Shown here in pieces: positions 43,520 to 53,858 of a stretch of DNA of 64,000 bases; positions within the stretch are counted from its first letter, which is position 1; every line of letters begins with the position of its first letter. Origin of the DNA: an uncultured SAR116 cluster alpha proteobacterium (GTDB taxonomy: Bacteria; Pseudomonadota; Alphaproteobacteria; Puniceispirillales; Puniceispirillaceae). Below the pieces are notes generated by a model, which saw nothing but the letters and a program-made list of their open reading frames with translations, was not told the DNA's origin and made no database searches. The DNA lies in the NCBI GenBank assembly GCA_902622515.1, contig CACNQE010000010.1, forward strand, positions 1-64,000, read 5' to 3'. The position numbers and the translations under genes are program-made.

Positions 43520-45627
43520 TGAGTGAGCTGTTTGTTGAATTTATTTGTGAAGAAATTCCGGCACGCATGCAAAAAGGTGCCATTGCTCACATGAAACAAT
43601 TCCTTTTGAATTCTTTATCTGAACACGGACTGTTGAATACATCCTCGTTGTGTAAAACAAAATTTGCAATTGGTCCAAGACACATGGCTGTTGGTTTATC
43701 ATCTGTGATTAAACAACAGGAAGATAAAGTTATTGAAAAAAGGGGTCCTAAGGTTGATGCCCCAAAGCAAGCTATAGATGGATTCTGCAAAAGTAATGAT
43801 ATTTCATTTGAGCAGCTTGTTCAAAAATTGACAGATAAGGGCGAGTTTTATTTTGCTGAAATAGAAGAAAAAGGAAAGCGGATAGAGACTATTATTCCCG
43901 GAATTATTCATCAATTAGTGTCAGAGTTTCCATGGCCAAAAAGTCAACGTTGGGGCACTTCTAAAGTGAATTGGGTTCGCCCATTGCATTATATAAATGT
44001 GGTTCTAGATGGAAAAATATTACAGGGTAGTATGGACCTGGGTGGTGATATGTTTATTGATTTCACCAATATGGGTTTTGGACATTCCTTCTATCATAAG
44101 GATAGCTTTGAAATTTCTGGATTTGACGCCTATGTTTCCAGAATGCGTGAATTAGATGTTTTGGTCGACGTAGAAGAAAGAAGAAGTGTGATCCTGAATA
44201 AAGCTAATAAAATAGCAGAACACAAGGGATTGCGCTTACGAAGTGATGAGATATTACTGGAAGAAGTTTGTGGATTAGTAGAATGTCCAAATGTTTTATG
44301 CGGAGAAATTGACCCGAAATTTATGAGCTTACCTGATGAAGTTTTAGCAACATCAATGAGAGTGCATCAGAAATATTTTGTTCTAGAAGAAACTAGTGGT
44401 AGAATTGCTCCATTTTTTTTAATGATTACTAACCGAAAGCCAAATAAGCAAAAAGATGCATTGATAAAAAAAGGTAATGAACGGGTTTTGCGAGCTCGAC
44501 TATCAGACGCCCTATTTTTTTGGGAAGTTGACCAAACTCAAACATTGAAAGCTTATCGTGAGAAACTCAGTTCTATAATATTTTATAAAGGACTAGGGCA
44601 ATTAAGCCAAAAGGTTGAGCGAATGGAAGAATTAGCCGCCTTAATAGCAACCTATATTCCTGAATGTAGCAGTCTTGATGCTTCGCAGGCAGCTAGTTTT
44701 TCAAAATCGGATTTAGTCACAGGGATGGTTAGTGAATTTCCTGAATTGCAGGGTATAATGGGAAGTTATTATGCTATTGCACAGTCTATACCATACTCTC
44801 AGGCACTTGCAATTCGAGATCATTATCTTCCAAAGGGTATTGAAGATAAATTACCTGAAACAGCAGAGGGAATAGCTGTATCTATGGCTGATAAAATAGA
44901 TACTTTAGTTGGTTTCTTTTGTCTCGATATAAAACCTACCGGATCAAAGGATCCATTTGCATTACGTCGTGCTGCACTTGCCATCCTAAGAATGATAGAT
45001 GAGCGCTCTATTTCTATACCATTAAACAAGATTTTTGAGAAGGCAGCTTACCTTTATGGTTTCAAACAGTGTGATGATGAACTTGCTTTGTTTATAACTG
45101 AAAGATTAAAAGTTAGGTTAAGGGATGAAGGCATTTCTCATGACATTGTCTCAGCTGCGATTATTGATGGTGAAATTGAAAATATTCCTAAACAAATTGA
45201 AAAGGTAAAAGCAATTGATAAGATGCTTAATACGCCGCCGGGAATTAAGTTGCTTGAAGGTTATAAGAGAGCTGCTAACCTTCTTTCAGCTGAGACAAAA
45301 CAGAAAAAAATAAAAGTTCAACAAGTGAAGTCTTTTTTAGAATTAGTAAATGATGCGGGAGTCGATAAAAATTTATTTAAACTTCCCGCAGAGAGAGAAT
45401 TATTTCAAGCATTAGCAGCGCTACCAAATGAAATTGGGGAAACTCAAAACCTAATTTCTCAAACAATAGAGAGATTTAGCTTTTTAAATGAGCCTATTAC
45501 AGCATTTTTTGAGACTGTAAAAGTAAACGACGATGATAGTGAAATGCGAGGTAACAGACTAAATTTATTGTCACTTGTATGTAAAAAAATTGAGTTGATT
45601 GCTGATTTTAAAAAAATTGAGAGATAA
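43516..45627 (+). CDS. glyS: Glycyl-tRNA synthetase beta subunit
   Basis: The 703-residue GlyS supports tRNA recognition. The N-terminal [17 protein letters not shown], central [11 protein letters not shown] and [17 protein letters not shown] segments, and the HD-like [15 protein letters not shown] are characteristic. The C-terminal part forms the DALR-type anticodon-binding region. The ATG overlaps the glyQ stop; a second ATG is the next codon. Confidence 0.97.
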   Translation: MMSELFVEFICEEIPARMQKGAIAHMKQFLLNSLSEHGLLNTSSLCKTKFAIGPRHMAVGLSSVIKQQEDKVIEKRGPKVDAPKQAIDGFCKSNDISFEQLVQKLTDKGEFYFAEIEEKGKRIETIIPGIIHQLVSEFPWPKSQRWGTSKVNWVRPLHYINVVLDGKILQGSMDLGGDMFIDFTNMGFGHSFYHKDSFEISGFDAYVSRMRELDVLVDVEERRSVILNKANKIAEHKGLRLRSDEILLEEVCGLVECPNVLCGEIDPKFMSLPDEVLATSMRVHQKYFVLEETSGRIAPFFLMITNRKPNKQKDALIKKGNERVLRARLSDALFFWEVDQTQTLKAYREKLSSIIFYKGLGQLSQKVERMEELAALIATYIPECSSLDASQAASFSKSDLVTGMVSEFPELQGIMGSYYAIAQSIPYSQALAIRDHYLPKGIEDKLPETAEGIAVSMADKIDTLVGFFCLDIKPTGSKDPFALRRAALAILRMIDERSISIPLNKIFEKAAYLYGFKQCDDELALFITERLKVRLRDEGISHDIVSAAIIDGEIENIPKQIEKVKAIDKMLNTPPGIKLLEGYKRAANLLSAETKQKKIKVQQVKSFLELVNDAGVDKNLFKLPAERELFQALAALPNEIGETQNLISQTIERFSFLNEPITAFFETVKVNDDDSEMRGNRLNLLSLVCKKIELIADFKKIER

Positions 45628-45679
45628 GGAAAAATTAATATAAAAAACTAAATTTACGAATTTTATAGGAGTTATAGGA

Positions 45680-48340
45680 ATGTCAGATAATAAATGGGTT
45701 TATGCGTTTGGCCCAAAAAATTGTGATGGGGATGCTAGCATGCGCAACCTACTGGGAGGAAAAGGTGCAAATCTTGCCGAAATGGCTTCTATTGGTCTTC
45801 CTGTTCCACCAGGATTTACAATTACAACAGAGGTTTGTACTTATTATTATGATAATAACGAAACTTACCCACAAGAACTTAAACAGCAAGTTCTTGATTG
45901 TTTGAAAGAAATTGAACAGCAAACAAATTTAAATTTTGCTAACGCAGCCAACCCCTTGCTTTTGTCTGTTCGTTCTGGCGCTAGAGCATCAATGCCTGGA
46001 ATGATGGATACGGTTTTAAATCTTGGATTAAATGACGAGGTAGTGGCGGGTCTTGCTGAGTCATCTGGAGACCCCCGTTTTGCCTATGATAGTTATCGTC
46101 GCTTTATTCAAATGTATGGTGATGTAGTTCTAGAGGTAGATCATGATTTATTTGAAGATATTCTTGAAAACGCAAAACATAGAGCAAATGTTGAAGAGGA
46201 TACTGAACTTACTGGAGATGATTTGAAGCAATTAGTAATACAATTTAAACAGCTAGTTGAACAAGAAAGTGGTGAATTGTTTCCGCAAGATCCTCATGAA
46301 CAAATATGGGGAGCAATTGGAGCTGTATTTAAAAGTTGGATGAACCAACGTGCGATAACTTATAGACGTTTGAATCAAATCCCTGTTAGTTGGGGTACTG
46401 CTGTAAATGTGCAAGCAATGGTTTTTGGAAACTTAGGCGATGATTGTGCTACAGGTGTTGCCTTCACACGGAATCCATCTACAGGAAGTAAGGAATTCTT
46501 TGGCGAATATTTAATTAATGCGCAAGGCGAGGATGTAGTTGCTGGAATTAGAACGCCATTCCCACTTACAAAAATGTCAAGTAGTGGAAATGGTCAGTCC
46601 ATGGAAGAGAAAATGCCCAAGGTCTACAAACAGTTAGATGATGTCAGAAGGAAACTAGAAATACACTATAAAGACATGCAAGATCTCGAGTTTACAGTTC
46701 AGAAGAACACATTATATATGCTACAAACAAGATCTGGTAAGCGCACCGCGGAGGCTTCAGTTACTATTGCGGTTGATTTGGCCAATGAGGGTATCATAAC
46801 AAAAAAAGAGGCAATTAGTAGGATAGAACCAGAAACACTAGACCAACTTCTACACCCCACATTAGACCCAAATGCCCCAAAACAGCTTCTGATCAGAGGT
46901 CTGCCAGCGAGTCCAGGTGCAGCTTCAGGAGAAATCGTCCTCGATGCAGATACTGCAGAGGCTATTGCAAATCAAGGCCGTAAAGTTATTCTACTCCGCG
47001 TTGAGACGAGTCCTGAAGATATACACGGTATGCACGCTGCAGCAGGGATTTTAACAGCGAGGGGCGGTATGACAAGTCATGCTGCTGTTGTAGCACGGGG
47101 TATGGGAAGACCATGTGTCTCAGGTGCTGGTGAACTCAGAATTGATATTGAAGCTGGTCGTGTATTCATGGGTAGCGAGGAGCTTGCTAAAGGAGATATT
47201 ATAACGATCGATGGTATAACAGGACAAGTATTCAAAGGGCAAGTTGCAACAATAAAGCCACAATTATCAGATGCTTTCGCAACGTTGATGAAATGGGCAG
47301 ATGCAGAACGCAGGATGTTAGTGCGTACAAATGCAGAAACAATTGAAGATACAAGGGTCGCTCGTGAATTTGGTGCAGAGGGCATTGGTTTATGTCGCAC
47401 GGAACATATGTTTTTCGATGCTGATCGTATAGTGTCAATGAGAGAAATGATTATCGCCGATAGTAAAGAAGGTAGGTCTATCGCTTTATCAAAATTATTG
47501 CCAATGCAAAGAGGTGACTTTGTTTCTCTTTTTGAAATAATGTCCGGTCTGCCAGTCACAATAAGATTATTAGACCCTCCGCTACACGAATTTTTACCTC
47601 ACACGGATGAGGAACTGGCAGATGTTGCAAAAGCAGCTGGTGTAGATATGGAAACAGCGAGGGCACGTGCACTACGTCTCGCTGAGTCTAATCCAATGTT
47701 GGGGCATCGTGGCTGCAGACTAGCAATAACTTACCCTGAAATTTGTGAAATGCAAGCTAGGGCAATCATGGAGGCAGCTGTGGAAGTTTCTAAAAAATCA
47801 GCCCCTCCTATTCCAGAGATTATGATACCACTGGCAGCAACAGCGCGAGAGATTGAAATTTGTAAAGAAATAATTGACCGCGTTGCTCAGCAAGTCATGA
47901 AAGACTTTGGACAGAAAATAGATTATTTGGTAGGCACTATGGTAGAATTACCTCGCGCTGCGCTCAAGGCGGATGATTTGGCAGGTCTAGCTGAATTCTT
48001 TAGTTTTGGAACTAATGATTTAACTCAAACGACACTAGGCATTAGTAGAGATGATGCAGGTAGCTTTTTGAAAGATTATTCTGAGGCAGAAATTTACCCA
48101 GTTGACCCTTTTATCTCTATTGATGTTGAAGGTGTTGGGATGCTTATTGAAATGGCTGCGCAAAAAGGACGAAAAATCCGCCCAAATATAAAACTTGGTA
48201 TTTGTGGTGAGCATGGCGGTGATCCAAGGTCGATTAGTTTTTGTGAAACAATCAAGCTCGACTATGTCTCTTGTTCTCCATTTAGGGTTCCTATTGCTAG
48301 GTTAGCAGCCGCGCAGGCAACTATAAAACTAAACTCTTAA
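45680..48340 (+). CDS. ppdK: Pyruvate, phosphate dikinase
   Basis: PPDK interconverts pyruvate, ATP and phosphate with PEP, AMP and PPi. In an Entner-Doudoroff organism it may serve gluconeogenesis or PPi-linked glycolysis. The 886-residue product has the ATP-grasp domain (GGKGANLAEMASIGLPVPPG near the start), the phosphohistidine His467 in GGMTSHAAVVARGMG, and the PEP-binding barrel with Cys842 in GICGEHGGDP. SFGTNDLTQTTLGISRDD also fits. It follows glyS by 52 bp with its own ribosome site. Confidence 0.98.
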   Translation: MSDNKWVYAFGPKNCDGDASMRNLLGGKGANLAEMASIGLPVPPGFTITTEVCTYYYDNNETYPQELKQQVLDCLKEIEQQTNLNFANAANPLLLSVRSGARASMPGMMDTVLNLGLNDEVVAGLAESSGDPRFAYDSYRRFIQMYGDVVLEVDHDLFEDILENAKHRANVEEDTELTGDDLKQLVIQFKQLVEQESGELFPQDPHEQIWGAIGAVFKSWMNQRAITYRRLNQIPVSWGTAVNVQAMVFGNLGDDCATGVAFTRNPSTGSKEFFGEYLINAQGEDVVAGIRTPFPLTKMSSSGNGQSMEEKMPKVYKQLDDVRRKLEIHYKDMQDLEFTVQKNTLYMLQTRSGKRTAEASVTIAVDLANEGIITKKEAISRIEPETLDQLLHPTLDPNAPKQLLIRGLPASPGAASGEIVLDADTAEAIANQGRKVILLRVETSPEDIHGMHAAAGILTARGGMTSHAAVVARGMGRPCVSGAGELRIDIEAGRVFMGSEELAKGDIITIDGITGQVFKGQVATIKPQLSDAFATLMKWADAERRMLVRTNAETIEDTRVAREFGAEGIGLCRTEHMFFDADRIVSMREMIIADSKEGRSIALSKLLPMQRGDFVSLFEIMSGLPVTIRLLDPPLHEFLPHTDEELADVAKAAGVDMETARARALRLAESNPMLGHRGCRLAITYPEICEMQARAIMEAAVEVSKKSAPPIPEIMIPLAATAREIEICKEIIDRVAQQVMKDFGQKIDYLVGTMVELPRAALKADDLAGLAEFFSFGTNDLTQTTLGISRDDAGSFLKDYSEAEIYPVDPFISIDVEGVGMLIEMAAQKGRKIRPNIKLGICGEHGGDPRSISFCETIKLDYVSCSPFRVPIARLAAAQATIKLNS

Positions 48341-48374
48341 GTTAAAGCGATTTAATTTTTAGAGTAATTTTAGC

Positions 48375-48401
48375 ACAGGACGGCAAGAAAAACCGCCCTG
48401 T
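48375..48401. terminator. Probable bidirectional terminator between ppdK and hsp20
   Basis: ACAGGACGG (48375-48383) pairs with CCGCCCTGT (48393-48401) with one mismatch on the plus strand and a G-U pair on the minus strand, around a 9-nt loop. It lies between the convergent ppdK and hsp20 stops. A T-rich tract follows on the plus strand after 9 nt, so strength is uncertain. Confidence 0.5.
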
Positions 48402-48419
48402 ATCTTCATATTTTTTAGA

Positions 48420-48878
48420 TTAATGCACATTTTTCTCAAGAACATTCTGGTTATCAATAGTTATTTTTCTAGGCTTCATTTTCTCTGGAACTTCTCTTTT
48501 TAAGTTTATGTGCAAAAGTCCATTATTTAAGCTTGCGCTCTTGATTTCGATAAAATCGGCAAGTTGGAAGCGCCTTTCGAATTGCCTTCCTGCAATTCCT
48601 CGATACAAGAATGTTTTGTCGTCATCCACTGACTCTTGCTCAGAACGCCCGACCACTATTAAGGTACCTTCATGAATCGTTACATCAAGCTCATTTTCCG
48701 AGAATCCAGCTACCGCCATTGTGATCCTGTAATCAGTTTCACCGATCTTTTCGATATTATAAGGCGGAAAGTTTGAATTGCTAGAGTCAGATGTTTGAAA
48801 CAAATTATCGACTAGATTAGCCATGCGGTCAAAGCCAATAGCACTTCGATAAAAGGGGGTTAAGTCTATACGTGTCAT
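48420..48878 (-). CDS. Small heat shock protein, Hsp20/IbpA family
   Basis: The 152-residue chaperone binds unfolding proteins. The start at 48878 is chosen because AGGAG lies 8 nt before this ATG and the protein then opens MTRIDLTPFYRSAIGFDRM, the usual IbpA-type N-terminus; a further ATG sits at 48902. The alpha-crystallin domain (about 35-130) has YRITMAVAGFSENELDV and GIAGRQFERRFQLAD. A sigma-32-like promoter and a thermometer-type leader precede it, so it is probably controlled at both transcription and translation by temperature. Confidence 0.95.
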   Translation of the reverse strand: MTRIDLTPFYRSAIGFDRMANLVDNLFQTSDSSNSNFPPYNIEKIGETDYRITMAVAGFSENELDVTIHEGTLIVVGRSEQESVDDDKTFLYRGIAGRQFERRFQLADFIEIKSASLNNGLLHINLKREVPEKMKPRKITIDNQNVLEKNVH

Positions 48879-48883
48879 TTGTT

Positions 48884-48932
48884 TTCTCCTAATATTTAGC
48901 AAGAATTGATGCGGCTCCCTAATTGGCGAGCC
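48884..48932 (-). promoter_or_regulatory. ROSE-type RNA thermometer in the hsp20 leader
   Basis: In the minus-strand leader two hairpins lie before the hsp20 ATG. The proximal one (48884-48905) folds UUCUUGCUAA against UUAGGAGAA around an AUA loop. It buries the AGGAG ribosome site opposite a UUGCU motif with a bulged G, the signature of ROSE elements in alphaproteobacterial small heat shock genes. The upstream hairpin is GGCTC (48928-48932) with GAGCC (48913-48917). Melting on heating would free the ribosome site. Confidence 0.72.
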
Positions 48933-48972
48933 TTTGAAAATAGAAATGTATCTCTACCATTTCATAAACTAA

Positions 48973-49000
48973 AGGTGGGGATGAAAAATATTTAATCAAG
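48973..49000 (-). promoter_or_regulatory. Sigma-32-like heat shock promoter for hsp20
   Basis: On the minus strand CTTGATT, a 13-bp spacer and CCCCACCT resemble the heat-shock consensus CTTGAAA-N11-14-CCCCATNT. It lies about 95 bp before the hsp20 ATG and directly upstream of the thermometer-like leader. Confidence 0.5.
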
Positions 49001-49075
49001 AGTTATCAATAAAATTAGTAAATTCAAGATAGTTATTGGACGAATTTATAATTTATAATAGATTTTGGCTATGTC

Positions 49076-49300
49076 TTAATTTTTAACGCCTAAACCTGAA
49101 AAGCGTTTGTTAAAACGAGCAACTTGACCTTCACTATTAAGAACGCGTTGTTGACCAGTCCAGGCCGGATGATTTAATGGGTCCACAGATAGTTTCATAA
49201 CGTCACCTTCCTTTCCCCACGTTGAACGTACCGTGCGCTCACTACCATCTGTCATTACAATTTTTATTTCATGGTAGTCTGGGTGAATATCTTTTTTCAT
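49076..49300 (-). CDS. rpmE: Ribosomal protein bL31
   Basis: The 74-residue 50S protein starts at 49300 ([20 protein letters not shown]), supported by GGAG 9 nt upstream; a longer frame to 49399 is an unlikely extension. [22 protein letters not shown] is typical of alphaproteobacterial L31. It has no zinc-binding CxxC, so it is the cysteine-free type. It is divergent from the ABC exporter, a common alphaproteobacterial arrangement. Confidence 0.97.
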   Translation of the reverse strand: MKKDIHPDYHEIKIVMTDGSERTVRSTWGKEGDVMKLSVDPLNHPAWTGQQRVLNSEGQVARFNKRFSGLGVKN

Positions 49301-49417
49301 CTGATAGCTCCACTTGCCAAATATAAGGCAATGCGCGATTATACGCGTAAAAATTTCGTTAATGGTCTTGGTAATACCTTGCTTCGAGTTAGGATGCAAG
49401 CCTCCTTTGGATAAAAG

Positions 49418-51205
49418 ATGATAAAATCACTCAAACAAAAGGAATTTAGTAACAATAGAGTAGGCAAATCAATATCAGCTTTGCAGACTTTAATACCTTA
49501 CATCCGTCCATATCGTTGGCGATTATTTGGGGCTGCTTTTGCTCTATTGATGATAACCATTGCTATGCTGTCCCTCGGTAGGGGTCTTGCTTTTATAGTA
49601 GATGAGGGACTTGCTGGCAATAATCCAGCTTTTTTGAGTGTTTCAATTATACTTACAATAGCAATTGCTTTGATTTTGGCTATAGGAAGTTACTTTAGGG
49701 CTAATTTGATTAATCAAATTGGTGAGAGTGTTATTGCAGATATCAGAGTTAAATTATTTAGTCATATTTTGTCTCAGTCTACCGCTTGGTTTGAAAGTGC
49801 AAAATCTGGTGATATACTTAGCAGACTTACAGTAGATACATCAATCGTCCAGACTGTGCTTGGCTCCACTTTATCTATGGCTATTCGCAATATAATCTTA
49901 TTGATAGGTGGTCTTGTACTAGTAATAGTCTCAAGTCCAAAAATGTCTTTTGTCTTAGCTGTAATCATACCATTAATTGTATTCCCCTTAGTATTTCTCG
50001 CCCGTAGCTTGAGGCAAGCATCAAAAGTAGCACAGGAAAAAATATCTGATTTAACGGTGCTAGCGGAGGAATCAATCTCAGGGATACGGTCTGTTCAGGC
50101 TTTTTCACAAGAATCATTTTTAGAAAGTAAGTTTAAACAAACAACAGAAGAAGCTGTTTTAGCGGCCATTGCAAGAGCTCGACTGAGAGGTTTACTAAGT
50201 GGTTTAATTATATTTTTAGTTATCTCTGGAATTGGGTGTTTATTATATATTGGAGGACAAGATTTACAAAAAGGTGCCATAACTCCGGGTGAGCTGACAT
50301 CTTTCGTCTTTTATGCGTTTCTCGTTGCAGCAGCAGTTGGTGCTTTATCCGAGCTCGGTGGAGAGTTGCAGCGTGCTATTGGAGCTTTAGAGCGGATTAT
50401 AGATATATTTGAAAAACCCCCGCAATTTCCTGTCCCTAAAGTGGCCGCAGATACGTTATTACTGCAGGGTTCAGATATTTTATTTAAAGATGTATCCTTC
50501 AATTATGAGTCAAGACCAGATTTGCCAGTATTAAAGAAAGTCAATTTTTCCATAAAGTCAGGTGAAAATGTGGCATTAGTTGGCCCCAGCGGCGCTGGAA
50601 AAACGACTTTATTTCACTTGCTATTGCGTTTTTATGTGCCTTGTGAAGGCCACATAAGTATTGGTGGCACACCCATAAATCAAATGACTAATAGTGTACT
50701 TAGGAGCCATTTTGGGTTTGTACCGCAAGATGTTGCTTTGTTTTCACAATCAATATTAGAAAATATTTCATTTGGAAGTCCTAATACTAGTTTTACAGAA
50801 ATTGAACAGGCAGCAAAGCAGGCTGAGGCACACCAATTTATTATCGAACTTCCTGAGGGCTACGATACTCTGGTGGGTGAAAAGGGTGTGCGTCTGTCGG
50901 GTGGTCAAAGACAAAGGATAGCAATTGCTCGTTCAATTTTGAGAGAACCCCCTATCATGTTATTGGATGAGGCAACGAGTGCATTAGATAGTCAAAGTGA
51001 GGCGCTTGTGCAAAAAGCTCTGCGTAAACTTTGTTCAGATAAAACAAGTATAGTGGTAGCACACAGACTTTCAACGGTAATAGATGCAGACCGAATATTT
51101 GTTATGGACAAAGGAAAAATAGTAGCTGAAGGGAGTCATGAAAAATTGCTTGCGCATTCAGAATTATATCACCAGCTTGCAAAAAATCAGCTATTATCGG
51201 ATTGA
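49418..51205 (+). CDS. ABC exporter, fused permease/ATPase (MsbA-like)
   Basis: The 595-residue half-transporter has six transmembrane helices (about 30-320) and a nucleotide-binding domain. Motifs are Walker [10 protein letters not shown], the signature [16 protein letters not shown], and Walker [13 protein letters not shown] followed by the H-loop VVAHRLS. It is related to lipid and multidrug exporters; the substrate is unresolved. It has no separate permease. Its neighbours rpmE, the OmpA-like protein and the TolQ-like protein recur together in alphaproteobacteria. Confidence 0.94.
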   Translation: MIKSLKQKEFSNNRVGKSISALQTLIPYIRPYRWRLFGAAFALLMITIAMLSLGRGLAFIVDEGLAGNNPAFLSVSIILTIAIALILAIGSYFRANLINQIGESVIADIRVKLFSHILSQSTAWFESAKSGDILSRLTVDTSIVQTVLGSTLSMAIRNIILLIGGLVLVIVSSPKMSFVLAVIIPLIVFPLVFLARSLRQASKVAQEKISDLTVLAEESISGIRSVQAFSQESFLESKFKQTTEEAVLAAIARARLRGLLSGLIIFLVISGIGCLLYIGGQDLQKGAITPGELTSFVFYAFLVAAAVGALSELGGELQRAIGALERIIDIFEKPPQFPVPKVAADTLLLQGSDILFKDVSFNYESRPDLPVLKKVNFSIKSGENVALVGPSGAGKTTLFHLLLRFYVPCEGHISIGGTPINQMTNSVLRSHFGFVPQDVALFSQSILENISFGSPNTSFTEIEQAAKQAEAHQFIIELPEGYDTLVGEKGVRLSGGQRQRIAIARSILREPPIMLLDEATSALDSQSEALVQKALRKLCSDKTSIVVAHRLSTVIDADRIFVMDKGKIVAEGSHEKLLAHSELYHQLAKNQLLSD

Positions 51206-51232
51206 AACAAATAATTATGTTTATTTGAATTT

Positions 51233-52612
51233 TTAAGGGGTAACTCTTTGTGTCAATTTAAGCTCTATTCTTCTATTTCTTTGTTTGGAGGCAGCTGAAT
51301 TTCCGCTATCAATTGGCTGAAACTCCCCATATCCAGCTGCTGCAAGACGATTTGCAGAAATACCCTCAGACCTCAAAAAACGCACAACTGAAAGAGCTCT
51401 TTCTGTTGATAAATCCCAGTTATCTCTAAAAACGGAGCTATTTGCTATGGGGTCACTGTCTGTATGCCCTTCTATTTGCAAAATCCACGGGATATTCTTA
51501 GGAATTGATTTTTCTATTTCTCGTAAGGCAGAGGCAATATCCGCGAGCTGTTCTTTTCCGGCAGCACTAACATTAGATTGACCAGTTGCAAAAATCACCT
51601 CTGATTGAAATATAAAGCGGTCACCAACGACGCGAACCTCTGATCGATTTTCGAGAATCTCACGCAACTGTCCAAAGAATTCAGAACGGAATTTCTGTAA
51701 ATCTTGAACTCGAGAAGCAAGAGCTGAATTCAGTTTCTTTCCTAAATCAGCTATAGCTATTTTATCATTAATTGACTCGCGTTCTTTTTCTGCTAGGAGA
51801 CTATTCAATTTTTGAATTTCTTGACGCAATGTATTCGTATTAATTAACAATTTACTTATCTCTGCTTTAGCCTCATTGCTTGAGTTATTTGCAGCTGCTA
51901 ATTCTTCTGCTTTTTTAAGTAATGCTTTCTCTGCAATTAGTAATAATTTTTCTTTTTCTGCCAGATCGGCTGCATTAAAGTTATTTTGTTCAGATAGGTC
52001 GCTTATTTCAGATTTTAGAGTTGAGATAAGCGCGGTATTTTCTTCTATTAATTCAAGATTTTTTTTCAATTCGATTTGCTGTTTTTTAAAGGCGGTTGAT
52101 TTTTCATCGAGCTCCTTTTCGTTGGCTGTAAGACGAAGAATTAAACTTTTAATTTCGTCACCACGCTGTTCTGAGATAGCGCGCGCAGCATTTAGATTAT
52201 CCTCAAGCTCAAACAATTGCGAACTTAAAGAACTTATGTCCGCTTCTTTGGCTATGATTATTTCCTCTTTGTCTGAGAGTTCTTCCTGCAAGATTGTAAT
52301 TTGAGATAATAATTGTTTGTTATCCGTCTCAAGCGCACTCAGGAGCACCTTTGTATCTGATAATTCAGATAATAATTGTGAATTTGTTTCACGCTCAATA
52401 TTAAGAATATTTCCAAGCTCAAGCAAATCCCTCTGAAGGGCTGTGATACGGGTATCTTGTCCCGATATTCGGAAGGCGAGGTTTGCTTGAATTATAACAA
52501 AAACCATTAAAACAAATACAAATACCATTAAGAGGCTGGCAAGCCCATCTACGAAACCAGGCCATGTAAAATCACTTAGTCTGCTGCGATTTCCTAATCG
52601 AGAAAGTGACAT
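51233..52612 (-). CDS. Coiled-coil OmpA-family peptidoglycan-binding protein
   Basis: The 459-residue protein has one N-terminal transmembrane helix (about 22-44, FVDGLASLLMVFVFVLMVFV), a long coiled coil of about 250 residues (55-300) rich in Leu/Glu/Lys, and a C-terminal OmpA-like domain (about 335-459) with IEGHTDSDP and SKQRNRRIELKL. It resembles a MotB-type stator with a long periplasmic stalk. It follows a TolQ/MotA-like gene by 3 bp, so the pair probably forms an ion-driven complex that contacts the wall. Function is unknown in alphaproteobacteria. Confidence 0.88.
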   Translation of the reverse strand: MSLSRLGNRSRLSDFTWPGFVDGLASLLMVFVFVLMVFVIIQANLAFRISGQDTRITALQRDLLELGNILNIERETNSQLLSELSDTKVLLSALETDNKQLLSQITILQEELSDKEEIIIAKEADISSLSSQLFELEDNLNAARAISEQRGDEIKSLILRLTANEKELDEKSTAFKKQQIELKKNLELIEENTALISTLKSEISDLSEQNNFNAADLAEKEKLLLIAEKALLKKAEELAAANNSSNEAKAEISKLLINTNTLRQEIQKLNSLLAEKERESINDKIAIADLGKKLNSALASRVQDLQKFRSEFFGQLREILENRSEVRVVGDRFIFQSEVIFATGQSNVSAAGKEQLADIASALREIEKSIPKNIPWILQIEGHTDSDPIANSSVFRDNWDLSTERALSVVRFLRSEGISANRLAAAGYGEFQPIDSGNSAASKQRNRRIELKLTQRVTP

Positions 52613-52615
52613 AAA

Positions 52616-53671
52616 TTATTTCTCACCCTTAATTTTTTTTGAAACTAAACGGTCTATTGACCCTGCAAGAGAACGCAAATCGGTGCTAATTGCGTTTTGT
52701 TGCTCTTTAGATATATTGATAATCTGGCTTCCTAATGTTTCTAGTCTGCTATTTAGCAGTATCAATTGGTCTCTAATTCGTTTGTCATCTGTGATTTGTT
52801 CTGAAAGTAAGCTTAAATGCATATTAAGTTTATCCAATTGAGCCTCAGTTGCCTCCCTAGATTTTTCCGAGCGTTCTATAGCTCGTGCTAGATGTAAGAG
52901 CGCCCTTGCCCCTTCCTCATTCAGTCCCTCTGACATCAAACGACTATCCATGGACGAATGATTTTCTTTTCCTTGAATATCATTATATCTTGCAAATGAA
53001 GATAACCAATCCTCCACTTCGTTAAAAAACCGACCCATTGCTTGTCCAAGTTGCAAATCAAGGAAACCAAGAATCAAAGACCCTGTTAAACCAAATAATG
53101 AAGATGAAAAAGCAGTTGCCATGCCGGACAAAGGGGCATCTAAACCAGACCTTAACTGTTCCATCATTTTATCAAAGTTGGCATTACTACTGCTTAATCC
53201 ATCAACGACATTTCCAACTGCTCCTATTGTTTGCAACAAGCCCCAGAAAGTTCCTAGAAGACCTAAAAATATTAGTAATCCAATCATATATCTGGAAATT
53301 TCCCTTCCCTCATCCAGACGCGCTGCCACTCCATCTAATACGGATCTTAAAGATAAGGCTGATAATTGGCGTTCATTTGATTGGTCAGCTAGCATCACGT
53401 TTACTGTTGCAAGCAGATTTGGTTTTATTTTCCCTTTTGTAAGAGTTCTAGTTCGCTGTACATTACTAAGCCATTTAACCTCAGGAACGAGGAGTAGAAC
53501 TTGCCTAAAAATATAAATTATGCCGATTAAAGCAGTAGCTATGATAGTGCCGTTAAGTATCGGATTTCCCATAAAACTAGTGTAAATCTGCTCATAAAGA
53601 AACCCACAAATAATCACAAAAACGCCTAGGACAGAAATCATCCGAATTAGAAAGGATCTAGGATCTGTCAT
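52616..53671 (-). CDS. MotA/TolQ/ExbB-like channel protein
   Basis: The 351-residue membrane protein has helices at about 10-30, 36-58, 126-148 and 170-200, with LLIFLGLLGTFWGLLQTIGAVG and AFSSSLFGLTGSLILGFLDLQ, the TolQ/MotA channel signature. A soluble helical C-terminal tail follows (about 250-351). The downstream coiled-coil OmpA protein is its likely partner, forming a stator-like ion channel. The pair superficially resembles ZorA/ZorB of Zorya defence, but no ZorC or ZorD gene is present and the locus is housekeeping-like in context. Confidence 0.9.
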   Translation of the reverse strand: MTDPRSFLIRMISVLGVFVIICGFLYEQIYTSFMGNPILNGTIIATALIGIIYIFRQVLLLVPEVKWLSNVQRTRTLTKGKIKPNLLATVNVMLADQSNERQLSALSLRSVLDGVAARLDEGREISRYMIGLLIFLGLLGTFWGLLQTIGAVGNVVDGLSSSNANFDKMMEQLRSGLDAPLSGMATAFSSSLFGLTGSLILGFLDLQLGQAMGRFFNEVEDWLSSFARYNDIQGKENHSSMDSRLMSEGLNEEGARALLHLARAIERSEKSREATEAQLDKLNMHLSLLSEQITDDKRIRDQLILLNSRLETLGSQIINISKEQQNAISTDLRSLAGSIDRLVSKKIKGEK

Positions 53672-53858
53672 TTTAATATCCTCCTTGATAATCTAAAACG
53701 CCAATTTTTTGCAGCTAATAGGTTTTAACCAACATTATTTATTGATGTTAACATGTATCATCATAATGGCAGGAATAAGACCAAAATTTAATAGCAGTTT
53801 AAAATACATCAATTTAAACTAATGGCAGATTTTAAAAAAAGCTTATGTAAAAAAATAG

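Noticed and set aside
51233-53671. Zorya-type anti-phage system (ZorA/ZorB)
   Set aside because: The MotA/MotB-like architecture fits superficially, but there is no ZorC, ZorD or ZorE gene, and the neighbours are conserved housekeeping genes.
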